The notes beneath the pieces were generated by a model. It saw only the letters and a program-made list of their open reading frames with translations, was not told the DNA's origin and made no database searches. This document shows, one piece after another, positions 36,060 to 47,860 of a stretch of DNA of 64,000 bases. The translations under genes and the position numbers were made by a program. Source of the stretch: Anagrus nilaparvatae. Taxonomy: Eukaryota > Arthropoda > Insecta > Hymenoptera > Mymaridae. The stretch spans positions 12,046,001 through 12,110,000 of the forward strand of contig JAKSXM010000246.1 in assembly GCA_022575985.1 (NCBI GenBank), read 5' to 3'. The stretch's first letter is position 1. The number at the start of each line of letters is the position of its first letter.

Positions 36060-36850
36060 ACACATTTAAAACAAGGCGACGCATGCGCTTCTAATCATAT
36101 GACTATAGTTATATAATATATTTCGCTATCTCACTTTTGAGATATCGTTTATTATCTTATGCGCGTTAATGTGAGCGAAAACATATAAATACGGTGCAAA
36201 GACACGAGAAAATATACATTCGTTATACGGCTGTGTTGCACAACGGATCTTAAGTAACCTTGAGATGCTCTAGTTACTCGTGCTCTTGGAGTTGCTCCAA
36301 GGAGGAAAACATAGGTTGGTTACCACCTATTATATATACCGGCCATGTAAGGGCGAGATGCTCCTATTGCACGTCTTATAGCTCGGTAAAGGGAATCTGG
36401 CGCTACCACTTATGGTCTCTCGACCCAATCAGTAGAAGTTGGTTACCCCTTTTACAAGTAAATCTCTTTAGTTATCCTGACTGTTATTCGAGTGAGTTGC
36501 TCTCTCAATACGGTCAGGTTAATTAAGGGCTGCACTGAGATTGACGTTTAAAGTCCCTAGATGGTCACGTGGGTCTGGTTACCAACCACGTGACGTCAGA
36601 AACCTTTTGCTTTGCTATAAGTCAATGCGACTGCGAGTTGCTCTCGTCTCTTAACAGTCCGGCATATAATTCCCATACTTGGGGTTGTCCTAAGCACTAT
36701 ACGTAAACCGAGCTAACGTAATTGACATTAAATTAATTTTTTATATAATTTTGCATTATATAATTTCTGCTACATATTTAAATAATATTGTAAATAATTT
36801 CTATTTTAATTAAATTTTGATTTATATAAGTTTGCTACACACACAACAAC
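36060..36850 (+). repeat. LTR-like block in the left arm (mirror 41987-42777)
   Basis: GC content is higher than around it. A TATA-like ACATATAAATAC near 36181 and many short direct motifs (GAGTTGCTC three times, GGTTACC, CACGTG) suggest an LTR or a promoter-bearing element. The ends TG and CA could not be fixed. An 88-codon frame at 36260-36526 has no recognised domain. Confidence 0.3.
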
Positions 36851-37854
36851 CATTATAAATAAATAATTATAATCTTATTTTTCATAAAGTCAATTATTAC
36901 TTAACAAATAAATTGTTAACTAACTATTATAAGACAAGCCATATATTTTCATGAATAAAAACTCTACTTTATTTTTGTTCTATAAAATCAAGTCTAGTTA
37001 TTGTGTAACAAAATATCAATCCTAATAGATCTGGTCTATATTATTATAGAAAAGCATCGAAGGTACACTGGGCCCCCTTTCGTACCGTCTCAATGCATAT
37101 ATAGATTTATAATAATAAATAAAAAATTTAAGTTATGAGTGTACTCTGTGTGTCTATAAGAGAAAAAAATTTCAATAAAATTTAGGAACAAAATAATAAA
37201 CCACTGAAAATTAAAAAATAAATAAAATAAATAAACACACTAAAAAATAAGCATTAAAAAAAAAGTGGTTGGAGTTATTGAAATGCCGGTGTATAAACAA
37301 ATGTGTAAGCGTATATACACAAATGAAAATATTTTTTCTTTGCACGTTCAGCAGACAATGATAGCAATACAAAGAATATACCAGTACCAACCGATTCATG
37401 TTAGCCAACTTAATTCCATTATGCTATAAACAGCTTCTCTGATACCCTGTGTGTCTATACCGGCTGCTACGCAATAGGTACTATCTAAAAACGTCTTTCG
37501 ATAGCTATATAGTCGCTATACTTACTATATATAGTACTATATATACTTAGTATATATACAGTATTGTATGTTATAGTGTAGTGGCTATTGAGATTCATGA
37601 TTAAACACATGCACGCGCGTCGGTGTAAGTAAGATGGCTACCATAAGGTATGAATTAACATTGTGCATATTGACCAAAAATTAATATTTTTAATAAAATT
37701 AGTTAAAGGTTTAAAATTTTTACAAAAATAAAACAGTGTATATTAGAAATAGTACCCACTCAACATCGTGGTATAAGATAATCGCCGTGAAAGTATAATT
37801 TAGCGATAATTCCCCTTTGCATAGTATAATAAATTAGTTATTATACTATTGAAA

Positions 37855-38520
37855 CTATAATGTCGCTTTTCTATACTTTCAATAGTATAATTCACGGACA
37901 ATTCTACTTTTACGATTTAAAAAAAAAATCCCTTATAATTTGTTAAGTCAAATGCATCTGAAATTATTATTTTAAAAATAAAAATTAATTATATGTTTCC
38001 AAAATAATTAATTCATAGTTTAAAAACTGTAGCACGGAGTGATAACAGTAAAATAAACCGGTTGTCAGTGTTTCCATCAGTCTGGTTTATTATTAGTATT
38101 TATTTACGTATCTTTAAAACTAACCTATAAATTTTCAATGCATGAAAAGGTATAAGAATAATTAAAAAAATCGTTTTATAACTTTTACAAAACATCCATT
38201 TATCAACAAAAATTAATTTATAGAATTTTCATGCATTGAAAATTTATAGGTTAGTTTTAAAAATACGTAAATAAATACTAATAATAAACCAGACTGATGG
38301 AAATACTGACAACCGGTTTATTTTACTGTTATCACTCCGTGCTACAGTTTTTAAACTATGAATTAATTATTTTGGAAACATATAATTAATTTTTATTTTT
38401 AAAATAATAATTTCAGATGCATTTGACTTAACAAATTAGAAGAGGTTTTTTTTTTAAATCGTAAAAGTAGAATTGTCCGTGAATTATACTATTGAAAGTA
38501 TAGAAAAGCGACATTATACT
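37855..38520. repeat. 660-bp local hairpin at the inner end of the left arm
   Basis: TATAATGTCGCTTTTCTATA at the left pairs with its complement at the right, around a centre near 38188. A truncated mirror copy (40449-40979) forms the inner end of the right arm. The breakpoint between arm and spacer lies inside this hairpin. Confidence 0.75.
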
Positions 38521-39283
38521 TATTGTGTTAATAAATTTATGTGTTTTTTTCAATTTAATATCAAAAAAAATTATTAAAATTATAAAAATTGATCCTTCGT
38601 AATTCTTAGATTTAAAATAGCTTCTCAAGCTCAATGCTTTAACACATTATTATGATGATCTTAAAAACTTATATTCGCTTGGGACACGGAGGTAGAAGGG
38701 AGAATTGAAAAATACGGTGCTGCTCGCGGTGGAGAAATATACCGATCGGGGGGGCCGTTTTACACACTTTAGCATGGGATTTTTTGGTAAATCTAAAAAA
38801 GAAAAAATAAAAAACTATAAAAAGATAAAAATAATGTTATAGGGTAATAATTAATCTTATTATTTACAATAATTAAAACAATTTACAGACAAATTTTTAT
38901 TTTAATATAAATGATGAGGAATCCCATTGAAAGTAATGAAAAATATTGTGTAAAGCGGGTTGCATATACGTTACTTATAACCTTTTTAACATGAAAAAAC
39001 TCGGTAAAAACTATATTTTTGAAAAAAGATTTTAAAAGTTTACCAAGTACTTATAAAAATTAGTTTCTAAAAACAATTTTGCATATTAAGAAAAAAATAA
39101 TTTGCAAAAATCGACTCGAAATTACTTTAAAAAACTGAAATACAAAATTTTCATGTACATTTCATAAGAACAGTGGCCCCCCTAAGATTAAAAATACCAC
39201 GTGATAACGTAAGCCCCGCCTAGTGTCCCAAGCGAATAAAAATTCTACTTTCAGTACTAGAAAAGATCATATCAAGTTACCTA
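38521..39283. other. left part of palindrome spacer, no feature seen
   Basis: Unique DNA not mirrored in the right arm. No ORF or repeat that I recognise. Confidence 0.45.
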
Positions 39284-39287
39284 CTAT

Positions 39288-39932
39288 TGTAACGTCAGGT
39301 CAAAATTACCCTAAATAAAAGGGTTAATTATAGTAACATTCAAAAGTCAATAGTTGCTTAATATCAGGCATAACTTGGTAAAATATACCAAGCGTTATTA
39401 ATTTAACATCTGAGCAAACATACATGTAAATTCGAGCACTTATCAGCTCAGCGGGCGTTGGCCCACGTAATCGAGACCTTGACGTAGAACTTCCCCATAA
39501 TTAATATTAGTAATAGATTTGGTGACTAGGCAAAAAGCGCTTATCACTATATATAGGGGTACAATCCGAAGGTTCGCTCTCTTTAATCTGTTAGCAATCA
39601 CGCAGTTAGTTCCGTCACAATGCCAGTGATCCAGACGTTCGTTATATTTTATCACTCCAAGTGGTTTTCGCAGTCGAACTTGAATAACTTAGGACTTCCA
39701 GTTTGGACTTAAAGTATTAAGTATAGTATGCACATTGTAAGTTATTAAAAGTCAAATTGTAAACTAATAAGTAAATATAGTAATAAAAGTAGTTATTAAT
39801 TAATTATCTTAAATTGATTTGAACCTAATCCTTTCCCGCCGTTAGTGTCACGTAGACGCAAGGCTAAAAGGAATCCTATTCGCATTAGCAATATTCTTTA
39901 CAGGTTACATTAAAGTAAGTTTAGACGTAACA
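39288..39932 (+). mobile_element. solo LTR, 645 bp, with CTAT target duplication
   Basis: It begins TGTAACGTCAGG, ends AGACGTAACA, and is flanked on both sides by CTAT (39284-39287 and 39933-39936). The TG...CA ends and 4-bp duplication fit a Gypsy-type LTR. A TATA-like CTATATATAGGGG is at about 39547. No internal region, so it arose by LTR-LTR recombination. Confidence 0.82.
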
Positions 39933-39936
39933 CTAT

Positions 39937-40448
39937 AAACAAATCTGTTTACAAAAAAAGCCCTTACATTATATCTTTAAAACTTTATAATTTATTCCCA
40001 AAAAACTTTAAACTTCTTAATGTATCAAATTCTAAAGTTTTAAAAAAGAGACTCTTAGAGCCTTTGAGCATTTTAAATCAGTTTAATAATTAAGTAAGAT
40101 ATGCATAATAATTTATTATTGAAATTATACTTGCAATGTATTAAATTGTATTTAGTAAATATATTTTAATTTAATTTTGAGTATTTGAAATTTATATTAA
40201 TAATTATTTATGTAAAGACTTCTAGTCATTTTAACTATTGTTTTTTATAATACTAAATGTTTAATTTCATTTTTGTATTTAAATTTTATTTTTTTTCTAT
40301 TTTCTATTTACTTTACTGAATTTATTTAATTGATTTACCTTTCCTCGCACAGTCAAACCTTGATTTGACTCTGAGGATACGGAAATGTTTTGTATATTAC
40401 TCATATTTGTTTATGTACAATTTTCTATATTTTATATTGGTTAATAAA
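39937..40448 (+). pseudogene. possible LINE 3' end fragment in the spacer
   Basis: A short open stretch ending at about 40093 reads like the last codons of a LINE ORF2 (LYNLFPKNFKLLNV and LKKRLLEPLS). It is followed by an AT-rich 3' region with a 'ctttcctcgcac' to 'ggatacggaaatg' segment. It stops where the right arm begins at 40449. Low certainty. Confidence 0.35.
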
Positions 40449-43185
40449 TAATTATATGTTTCCAAAATAATTAATTCATAGTTTAAAAACTGTAGCACGG
40501 AGTGATAACAGTAAAATAAACCGGTTGTCAGTATTTCCATCAGTCTGGTTTATTATTAGTATTTATTTACGTATTTTTAAAACTAACCTATAAATTTTCA
40601 ATGCATGAAAATTCTATAAATTAATTTTTGTTGATAAATGGATGTTTTGTAAAAGTTATAAAACGATTTTTTTAATTATTCTTATACCTTTTCATGCATT
40701 GAAAATTTATAGGTTAGTTTTAAAGATACGTAAATAAATACTAATAATAAACCAGACTGATGGAAACACTGACAACCGGTTTATTTTACTGTTATCACTC
40801 CGTGCTACAGTTTTTAAACTATGAATTAATTATTTTGGAAACATATAATTAATTTTTATTTTTAAAATAATAATTTCAGATGCATTTGACTTAACAAATT
40901 ATAAGGGATTTTTTTTTTAAATCGTAAAAGTAGAATTGTCCGTGAATTATACTATTGAAAGTATAGAAAAGCGACATTATACTTTCAATAGTATAATAAC
41001 TAATTTATTATACTATGCAAAGGGGAATTATCGCTAAATTATACTTTCACGGCGATTATCTTATACCACGATGTTGAGTGGGTACTATTTCTAATATACA
41101 CTGTTTTATTTTTGTAAAAATTTTAAACCTTTAACTAATTTTATTAAAAATATTAATTTTTGGTCAATATGCACAATGTTAATTCATACCTTATGGTAGC
41201 CATCTTACTTACACCGACGCGCGTGCATGTGTTTAATCATGAATCTCAATAGCCACTACACTATAACATACAATACTGTATATATACTAAGTATATATAG
41301 TACTATATATAGTAAGTATAGCGACTATATAGCTATCGAAAGACGTTTTTAGATAGTACCTATTGCGTAGCAGCCGGTATAGACACACAGGGTATCAGAG
41401 AAGCTGTTTATAGCATAATGGAATTAAGTTGGCTAACATGAATCGGTTGGTACTGGTATATTCTTTGTATTGCTATCATTGTCTGCTGAACGTGCAAAGA
41501 AAAAATATTTTCATTTGTGTATATACGCTTACACATTTGTTTATACACCGGCATTTCAATAACTCCAACCACTTTTTTTTTAATGCTTATTTTTTAGTGT
41601 GTTTATTTATTTTATTTATTTTTTAATTTTCAGTGGTTTATTATTTTGTTCCTAAATTTTATTGAAATTTTTTTCTCTTATAGACACACAGAGTACACTC
41701 ATAACTTAAATTTTTTATTTATTATTATAAATCTATATATGCATTGAGACGGTACGAAAGGGGGCCCAGTGTACCTTCGATGCTTTTCTATAATAATATA
41801 GACCAGATCTATTAGGATTGATATTTTGTTACACAATAACTAGACTTGATTTTATAGAACAAAAATAAAGTAGAGTTTTTATTCATGAAAATATATGGCT
41901 TGTCTTATAATAGTTAGTTAACAATTTATTTGTTAAGTAATAATTGACTTTATGAAAAATAAGATTATAATTATTTATTTATAATGGTTGTTGTGTGTAT
42001 AGCAAACTTATATAAATCAAAATTTAATTAAAATAGAAATTATTTACAATATTATTTAAATATGTAGCAGAAATTATATAATGCAAAATTATATAAAAAA
42101 TTAATTTAATGTCAATTACGTTAGCTCGGTTTACGTATAGTGCTTAGGACAACCCCAAGTATGGGAATTATATGCCGGACTGTTAAGAGACGAGAGCAAC
42201 TCGCAGTCGCATTGACTTATAGCAAAGCAAAAGGTTTCTGACGTCACGTGGTTGGTAACCAGACCCACGTGACCATCTAGGGACTTTAAACGTCAATCTC
42301 AGTGCAGCCCTTAATTAACCTGACCGTATTGAGAGAGCAACTCACTCGAATAACAGTCAGGATAACTAAAGAGATTTACTTGTAAAAGGGGTAACCAACT
42401 TCTACTGATTGGGTCGAGAGACCATAAGTGGTAGCGCCAGATTCCCTTTACCGAGCTATAAGACGTGCAATAGGAGCATCTCGCCCTTACATGGCCGGTA
42501 TATATAATAGGTGGTAACCAACCTATGTTTTCCTCCTTGGAGCAACTCCAAGAGCACGAGTAACTAGAGCATCTCAAGGTTACTTAAGATCCGTTGTGCA
42601 ACACAGCCGTATAACGAATGTATATTTTCTCGTGTCTTTGCACCGTATTTATATGTTTTCGCTCACATTAACGCGCATAAGATAATAAACGATATCTCAA
42701 AAGTGAGATAGCGAAATATATTATATAACTATAGTCATATGATTAGAAGCGCATGCGTCGCCTTGTTTTAAATGTGTGTGTACGTGATCTTTGATAAAAT
42801 TGATTATAATAAAAAAAATATTTATCATTTAAATTACTTATTGACGGGGTGCCTATCATACCGTCTCTACATGTATTTTAATATTTCAATAAAACTATTT
42901 ATTTACTTCTGTATTTATTCTTACTTTTTTATTTTTTTTTCCATTCTAATACAACTTGAAAATTATTTTTGAAATATTTTTTTTATAGCCTTCAATCTTT
43001 CACTTTCAATATTATAATTAAAAGATAGAAAAATTTTTACTAAGCATAGATAAAGACAAAAAAAATGTGGTTCGTTTTAACTGAAATTCTGCGCAAATAA
43101 ACACGTTTAATAATAAGGTAGTAACAAAAATTTTCAGACTTACAGTTTTCACTTCTATAGGGCGTCCCGCGACGCGCTTACCAGG

Positions 43186-43290
43186 TTTTAATTAAGTTAT
43201 TTAGATTTTATGTTTTTGAAAAGGTAAGCAAATATGTACTAACTTTTTTCAGGATTTCTGGCATTAGTTTTACAAGCCTTGTAACTTAAT
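43186..43290 (+). other. IR 3' flank fragment, right arm
   Basis: Matches 20040-20140 downstream of IR-A and 56371-56445 downstream of IR-B. The junction on its left is abrupt ('cttaccaggtt' then 'ttaattaagttat'). It shows that an IR-unit end lies inside the palindrome arms. Confidence 0.6.
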
Positions 43291-43726
43291 CTTAATAATT
43301 AATTATTTTAGCAAATTTCTATTTTATTAAATTCAGAAAGTCAAAAATTTGGATTTAATTTTTTTTATTCTTGGACAAATTTTCTTTTGAAATTCCCTGT
43401 GGGCATATAAGACAATTTTTTTCGTCAACAAGGTCTTTATGTTATTAAAAATAATTTTTATTTTATGACCCATAAATTTTCTCTTTAAAAAAAAATCAGC
43501 TTTTTTAATATAATCTTAATTTTTAAAATAAAACAAAGTAATATATAGCTTACATAGAATTTTTTAAAATTGTACTAACAAAGTCAAAAATGAACTATTG
43601 ATTTGCTTTAAAAAATAATAATTATTTAATAATAAATATTTATAAGATACACGTGTTTATAGATATAAGTAAAAATAACCTATTTTGAAGTAATACTTTT
43701 TGAGCTTTTTTTGTGTTCAAAGTCTT

Positions 43727-45313
43727 TAATTAACTCGTGAAAATTTATGTTCGAGTTCTGATTCTATGCATCATAACGCTAAGGAGCTCAATCTCTCATC
43801 ATCTTGGATTAACACTGAAAATGATCTCTCGCCTGTACAATTACTCACCATCATACTCATAAAAATACGTAGTGCAATGTGCACATTTGGATATACTACG
43901 TCATAATGATTTTCACAAACAAACTTGCACTTCTCAAAATGAGATGCATTCCCCATAATATTGATTTGCAAGTGTTCTTTGAAATTTAACAACTCAGTAT
44001 ACAGAATTTCATCTAAGTCATTTGGATAACGATAGAGATATATATATCTCTTTAAGATCAAATGATTTGTTTTTTAATTTTTCATTGTCTAAATTTTTCA
44101 ATAGCGTCAAAAATCCAAAAGAACCATTTAATGCACCATATACATCATATTGATTTTGTAAATTAAGTAAAAAATTATACAAAATAACGTAGAAAACATT
44201 GCATCTCATATGATTTGATCCATCAAAATGGCTTTCATTGGTATCATTGATTTCATTAAATGGAGTTTTTCGAAGTCTTTATCGAGAAATATCTTTTTTA
44301 TAATGATTTACTCCAATTTGTTCTTTTGCTTTTGTTTCATGATTATTAAATATAGTTTCGTCATTACGCATATTACTATAAAATTCTATTAATGATTGAT
44401 AAAGTTGTACTACTACACTAATGTCAGCAGTTGGGGATTGCAAAAGCTTACTTACAGCGTTAAATCTATTTAAATTATAATTCGATACTAAATTTATGAA
44501 ACAAAATTCTAAAGGTATTAATTTTGTTATGTAAGCCCCTAGCTTCTGATCGAACAGCAGGTTTTTCTGTTTTATCATTTTCAAATATCTTCAAAGCAGA
44601 ATGAACTTCATCCCAAGAATCTTGCAAGCTTTTACAAGCATCAGCGTGTGCTGACCATCTTGTTGTAGAAAGATTTTTTATTCAATTCTTATTTGGCTTG
44701 CAAGATTCAAGAACTTCCCATCTATTAGTAGATGCAGGAAAAAAAGTATAAATTTTTTGAATTGTAGAAAAATAAGTAACTGCTTCTGTACAACATTCTG
44801 CTGCGCATTTTCCAACTAAATTAAGGGAATGAGCTGCGCAGGGGACCTAATCAGCTTTGGAATTAATTTCACGAATACGAGCTTAAACTCCAGTGTAGAT
44901 TCCTGACATGTTACTCGCATTATCATACGATTGCCCTCTGCAATCTTGTATATCTAAATTTAAATAACCTAAAGTATTTAAAATGGCTTCTGTTAAATTT
45001 TCAGCTTTGTGACGGCATTTTGGAATAAATTTTATAAATCGCTCTTTTGGCATTCCCTGAGCATCTACGTATCTAATAACAAATGTAAGCTGGTCAACAT
45101 GTTATATGTCAGGGGTTGAATCAATACTTATTGAGTAATATTTTGCAGTTCTAACATCTTGGGTGATTTTATTATTTTTTGAGCTATTAATTCAATGAAT
45201 TCATTGCAAATAGTTGATGACAAATAAGATACAGAACCACTACCTTTAATTCCATAAGTCTGTATGTGCTTAACAAGAAAGGGATCAAACTCGACAATTA
45301 ATCCTAGAAGCAT
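43727..45313 (-). pseudogene. hAT-type transposase, right arm
   Basis: Reverse complement of 33524-35110, with the same stops and frameshifts. See the left-arm entry for motifs. Confidence 0.82.
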
Positions 45314-45539
45314 TATTTAGGCTAGTTATTTATAATTTTTTTACCTTGCAAATGAATTGCACAATATCTATTTGTTCAACAAGGGAAAAAAATAGGATTT
45401 TGCTTTCAATGCGATTGTAGGCAGCATTGAAAGTAAAATTTACTACATTTTTTCCCGTGTTCAAAACATAGTTTTTCATTAAAAACGAAAAAAAAATCGC
45501 CCGAAGGTAAGAAAGTAAGCTTTTTTGCAGCGTATAATG

Positions 45540-46030
45540 AAAAAATCTTGATTATATATATGATTGGTTTAGATTGTAGGTACGTTTAACCTTGAAAAGT
45601 TCCTGTCAAAAGCTTTTATTTAATATTTAAAAATTATTTATGGCCATTAAAAAACGCCAATAATTTAAAAATCAATGTTTCCATGACATGAAAAAATTTT
45701 TATATTTAGTAAATAAAACTTATTTAACTTTTTATTTATGTTTGTAAATTTTAAAAAGAAGACAATAATTCAATAAACTGACTTTTGCGTTAACTAGAAG
45801 TACGTTTTATTACAGTTTAACATATTAAAAAAAATATTATAATCTTAACAATTTCTTTGAGGAAAGATTAAGGTAAAAATTAATTTAATATTTTTCTCTT
45901 GTAATTCTAGTATTAAAAGTAAAGTATTTAAAAGTATTTAAACTACTTCAAATTTACGAAAAACATAATTAATTTATGAAAACATTTGTAAATTAAAAAA
46001 AAATAGTAAATAAATTGATTTTCGATAAAT
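45540..46030 (+). repeat. IR 5' unit within the right arm
   Basis: It is colinear with 16360-16800 upstream of IR-A. Its inverted copy at 32808-33298 makes the outer end of the left arm. Confidence 0.7.
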
Positions 46031-46204
46031 TTGCAAAAAAAATTGATCACTGAGTAACATTTGTATTATACCTTGTCCTCAGCTGGAAGTAATCATGTTC
46101 CATGCATTTAGGTTGTGTTTACACAAACCAGTTATAAGTTTTTTTTAAACGTATAGTCGAGATTTTCATTTTAGACAAGTGGATATTTTATTATTTATTT
46201 TTTG

Positions 46205-46340
46205 TAAAGTTAAAGAATTAATTAATTTATTTATTTATTTATTTATTTATTTATGAAACAAATTTACGGGACGAACCCTTTACATTTCATTATAAAAAAT
46301 TAAAATTAATATTTAAAAGATTACAAAAATAAATAAAGTG
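46205..46340 (-). repeat. simple 'attt' run with a retrotransposon tail phrase
   Basis: About seven 'ttta' units adjoin 'acgggacgaaccc', the reverse complement of the phrase at 8828-8840. It looks like a minus-strand LINE 3' tail lying between the palindrome and IR-B. Confidence 0.4.
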
Positions 46341-47860
46341 TTACAAGTTATCTCTTATCTCTGTTAATTTATTTAAAAAAAAAATTAGTATATTAAATTT
46401 CAATTTAAGAAAAGGTATAGTTAAGAAATAATTGAGAAGCTAATCATAATTCACAATTATTCTTATTCGATTTTAATATTTTCCAAAGTTTGAACATCAT
46501 TTAATAAAAAATAAAATTTTTAGCCTTCTAGAAAAGAACCTTTTAGAATTTTTCGAATTGGCTGGAGTCATGAATTTAATAAAAGTAGCTTATTTTTTGT
46601 TACTATTTGACTCAATAAATGCAACAGGAATGGAGACGTTGATAAGAGAATTAATGAATCAAGTTCAACCCAATCGGGTAACTCTATACACTGATTTATT
46701 TCAACAACAAAATGTAAGCGATCAATGTAATTATCAGACGATTCTCGAACATCTTATGAGTAAAGTACCAACTGTTACTGTTGATTTGAATAAACCACCA
46801 ATAACAACAGAACTCCAACCTGACAGGGTATCGTATTACGAAAATGTAACAGCACCTTTGCAAATTATCATTCTTAATGAAAACCAAAGCAATGAATTTA
46901 TCAAAAAATTGTCTACAGCTTTGAATTTTATAAGCAAATCTTTATTGTATTTGTCAACAACTAAAATATTTTTATTATTTAATCAAATGATTAACATAAA
47001 CGTCATGGAAATTTTTTCCGAGAGTAATAAATTTCGATTAATCGATTTTACAGCTGTGTTATTATGCAATTTGCATAACGAAAGTTACATAATTTATGAT
47101 TCTCCTACACATGGATTAATAAAAAAGAAAACTAACGATTTTAGTGATTTGATATATTTTTCAGATAAATTTAAAGAACTCAAAAATATTAGAATTGGAG
47201 TACTAGAAGCATATTGGCCAGGTTTATATTTAAATTACACATACAATCACTTGCGAAGAGGAAATGAATATTTTTACATACATATTTATAAAGCTTTTAA
47301 ATGTTTTGTAAATTCCTTAAATATTTCAGCAGAAATTATTACTGTGCCCAGTTATGGCAACGCTGCAGATGTATATCGTATACACGAAATAAATTGTGTA
47401 CTGCTAAAAAGTTATTCACAAGTTAACCGTAACATTCCAAGTCTTTTCTTAGTAAAATCACTTAAGTTAGAAGTATTAATTCCAGTGAATATCCAAAAAA
47501 ATGTTACCAATTATAATGATATTTTATATTCGTTTTTATCTTTTATTGCCATAATAATTTTAATATTGATTTGCGTATATTGTTTTAAATTTGATCTTAA
47601 TGAGTGGTCTATAATTAATATTCTCAGTTTGCTGCTGGGTAACACTGCGATAATTAGATTTAAATCTTTAAGATCAAAAATTGTTTACTTGCTGATTTGT
47701 TTACTTTCATTATTTTTTATGACGGATTTGCTTCTTGATATGACAAGCTTAAAACTTGAAAACAAAGAAATACTGTTAGTAAATTCTTTTGAAGAAATAT
47801 TTGAAAAAAACCTTTCACTTATTTTTTTTATTCATCCAATTTTTTTAAAATATATGAGTC

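Larger units (their letters stand above)
32698..46140. repeat. 13.4-kb inverted repeat with 5.7-kb arms
   Basis: Left arm 32698-38388 and right arm 40449-46140 are reverse complements around a centre of 39418.5, with a 2,060-bp spacer. By direct reading I found one 1-bp difference, a T6 run (33292-33297) against an A7 run (45540-45546), and no substitutions in the parts checked. Both outer ends read ACTTATAACTGGTTTGTGTA inward. In the left-arm orientation the arms hold an inverted IR 5' unit, a dead hAT transposase, an inverted IR 3' flank fragment, an LTR-like block, and a 660-bp local hairpin at the inner end. No intact gene. Confidence 0.92.

Noticed and set aside
36260..42577. Mirrored 61-101-codon ORFs in the 13.4-kb palindrome arms as real small genes
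   Set aside because: Several are pieces of one broken hAT transposase (33.5-35.1 kb). The others (36260-36526, 37211-37408, 35865-36065) show no domain.
32698..46140. Assembly artefact as the whole explanation for the palindrome
   Set aside because: The single homopolymer difference and the unique 2-kb spacer with a solo LTR argue against a simple fold-back read, but I could not exclude it, so it is listed as a check instead.
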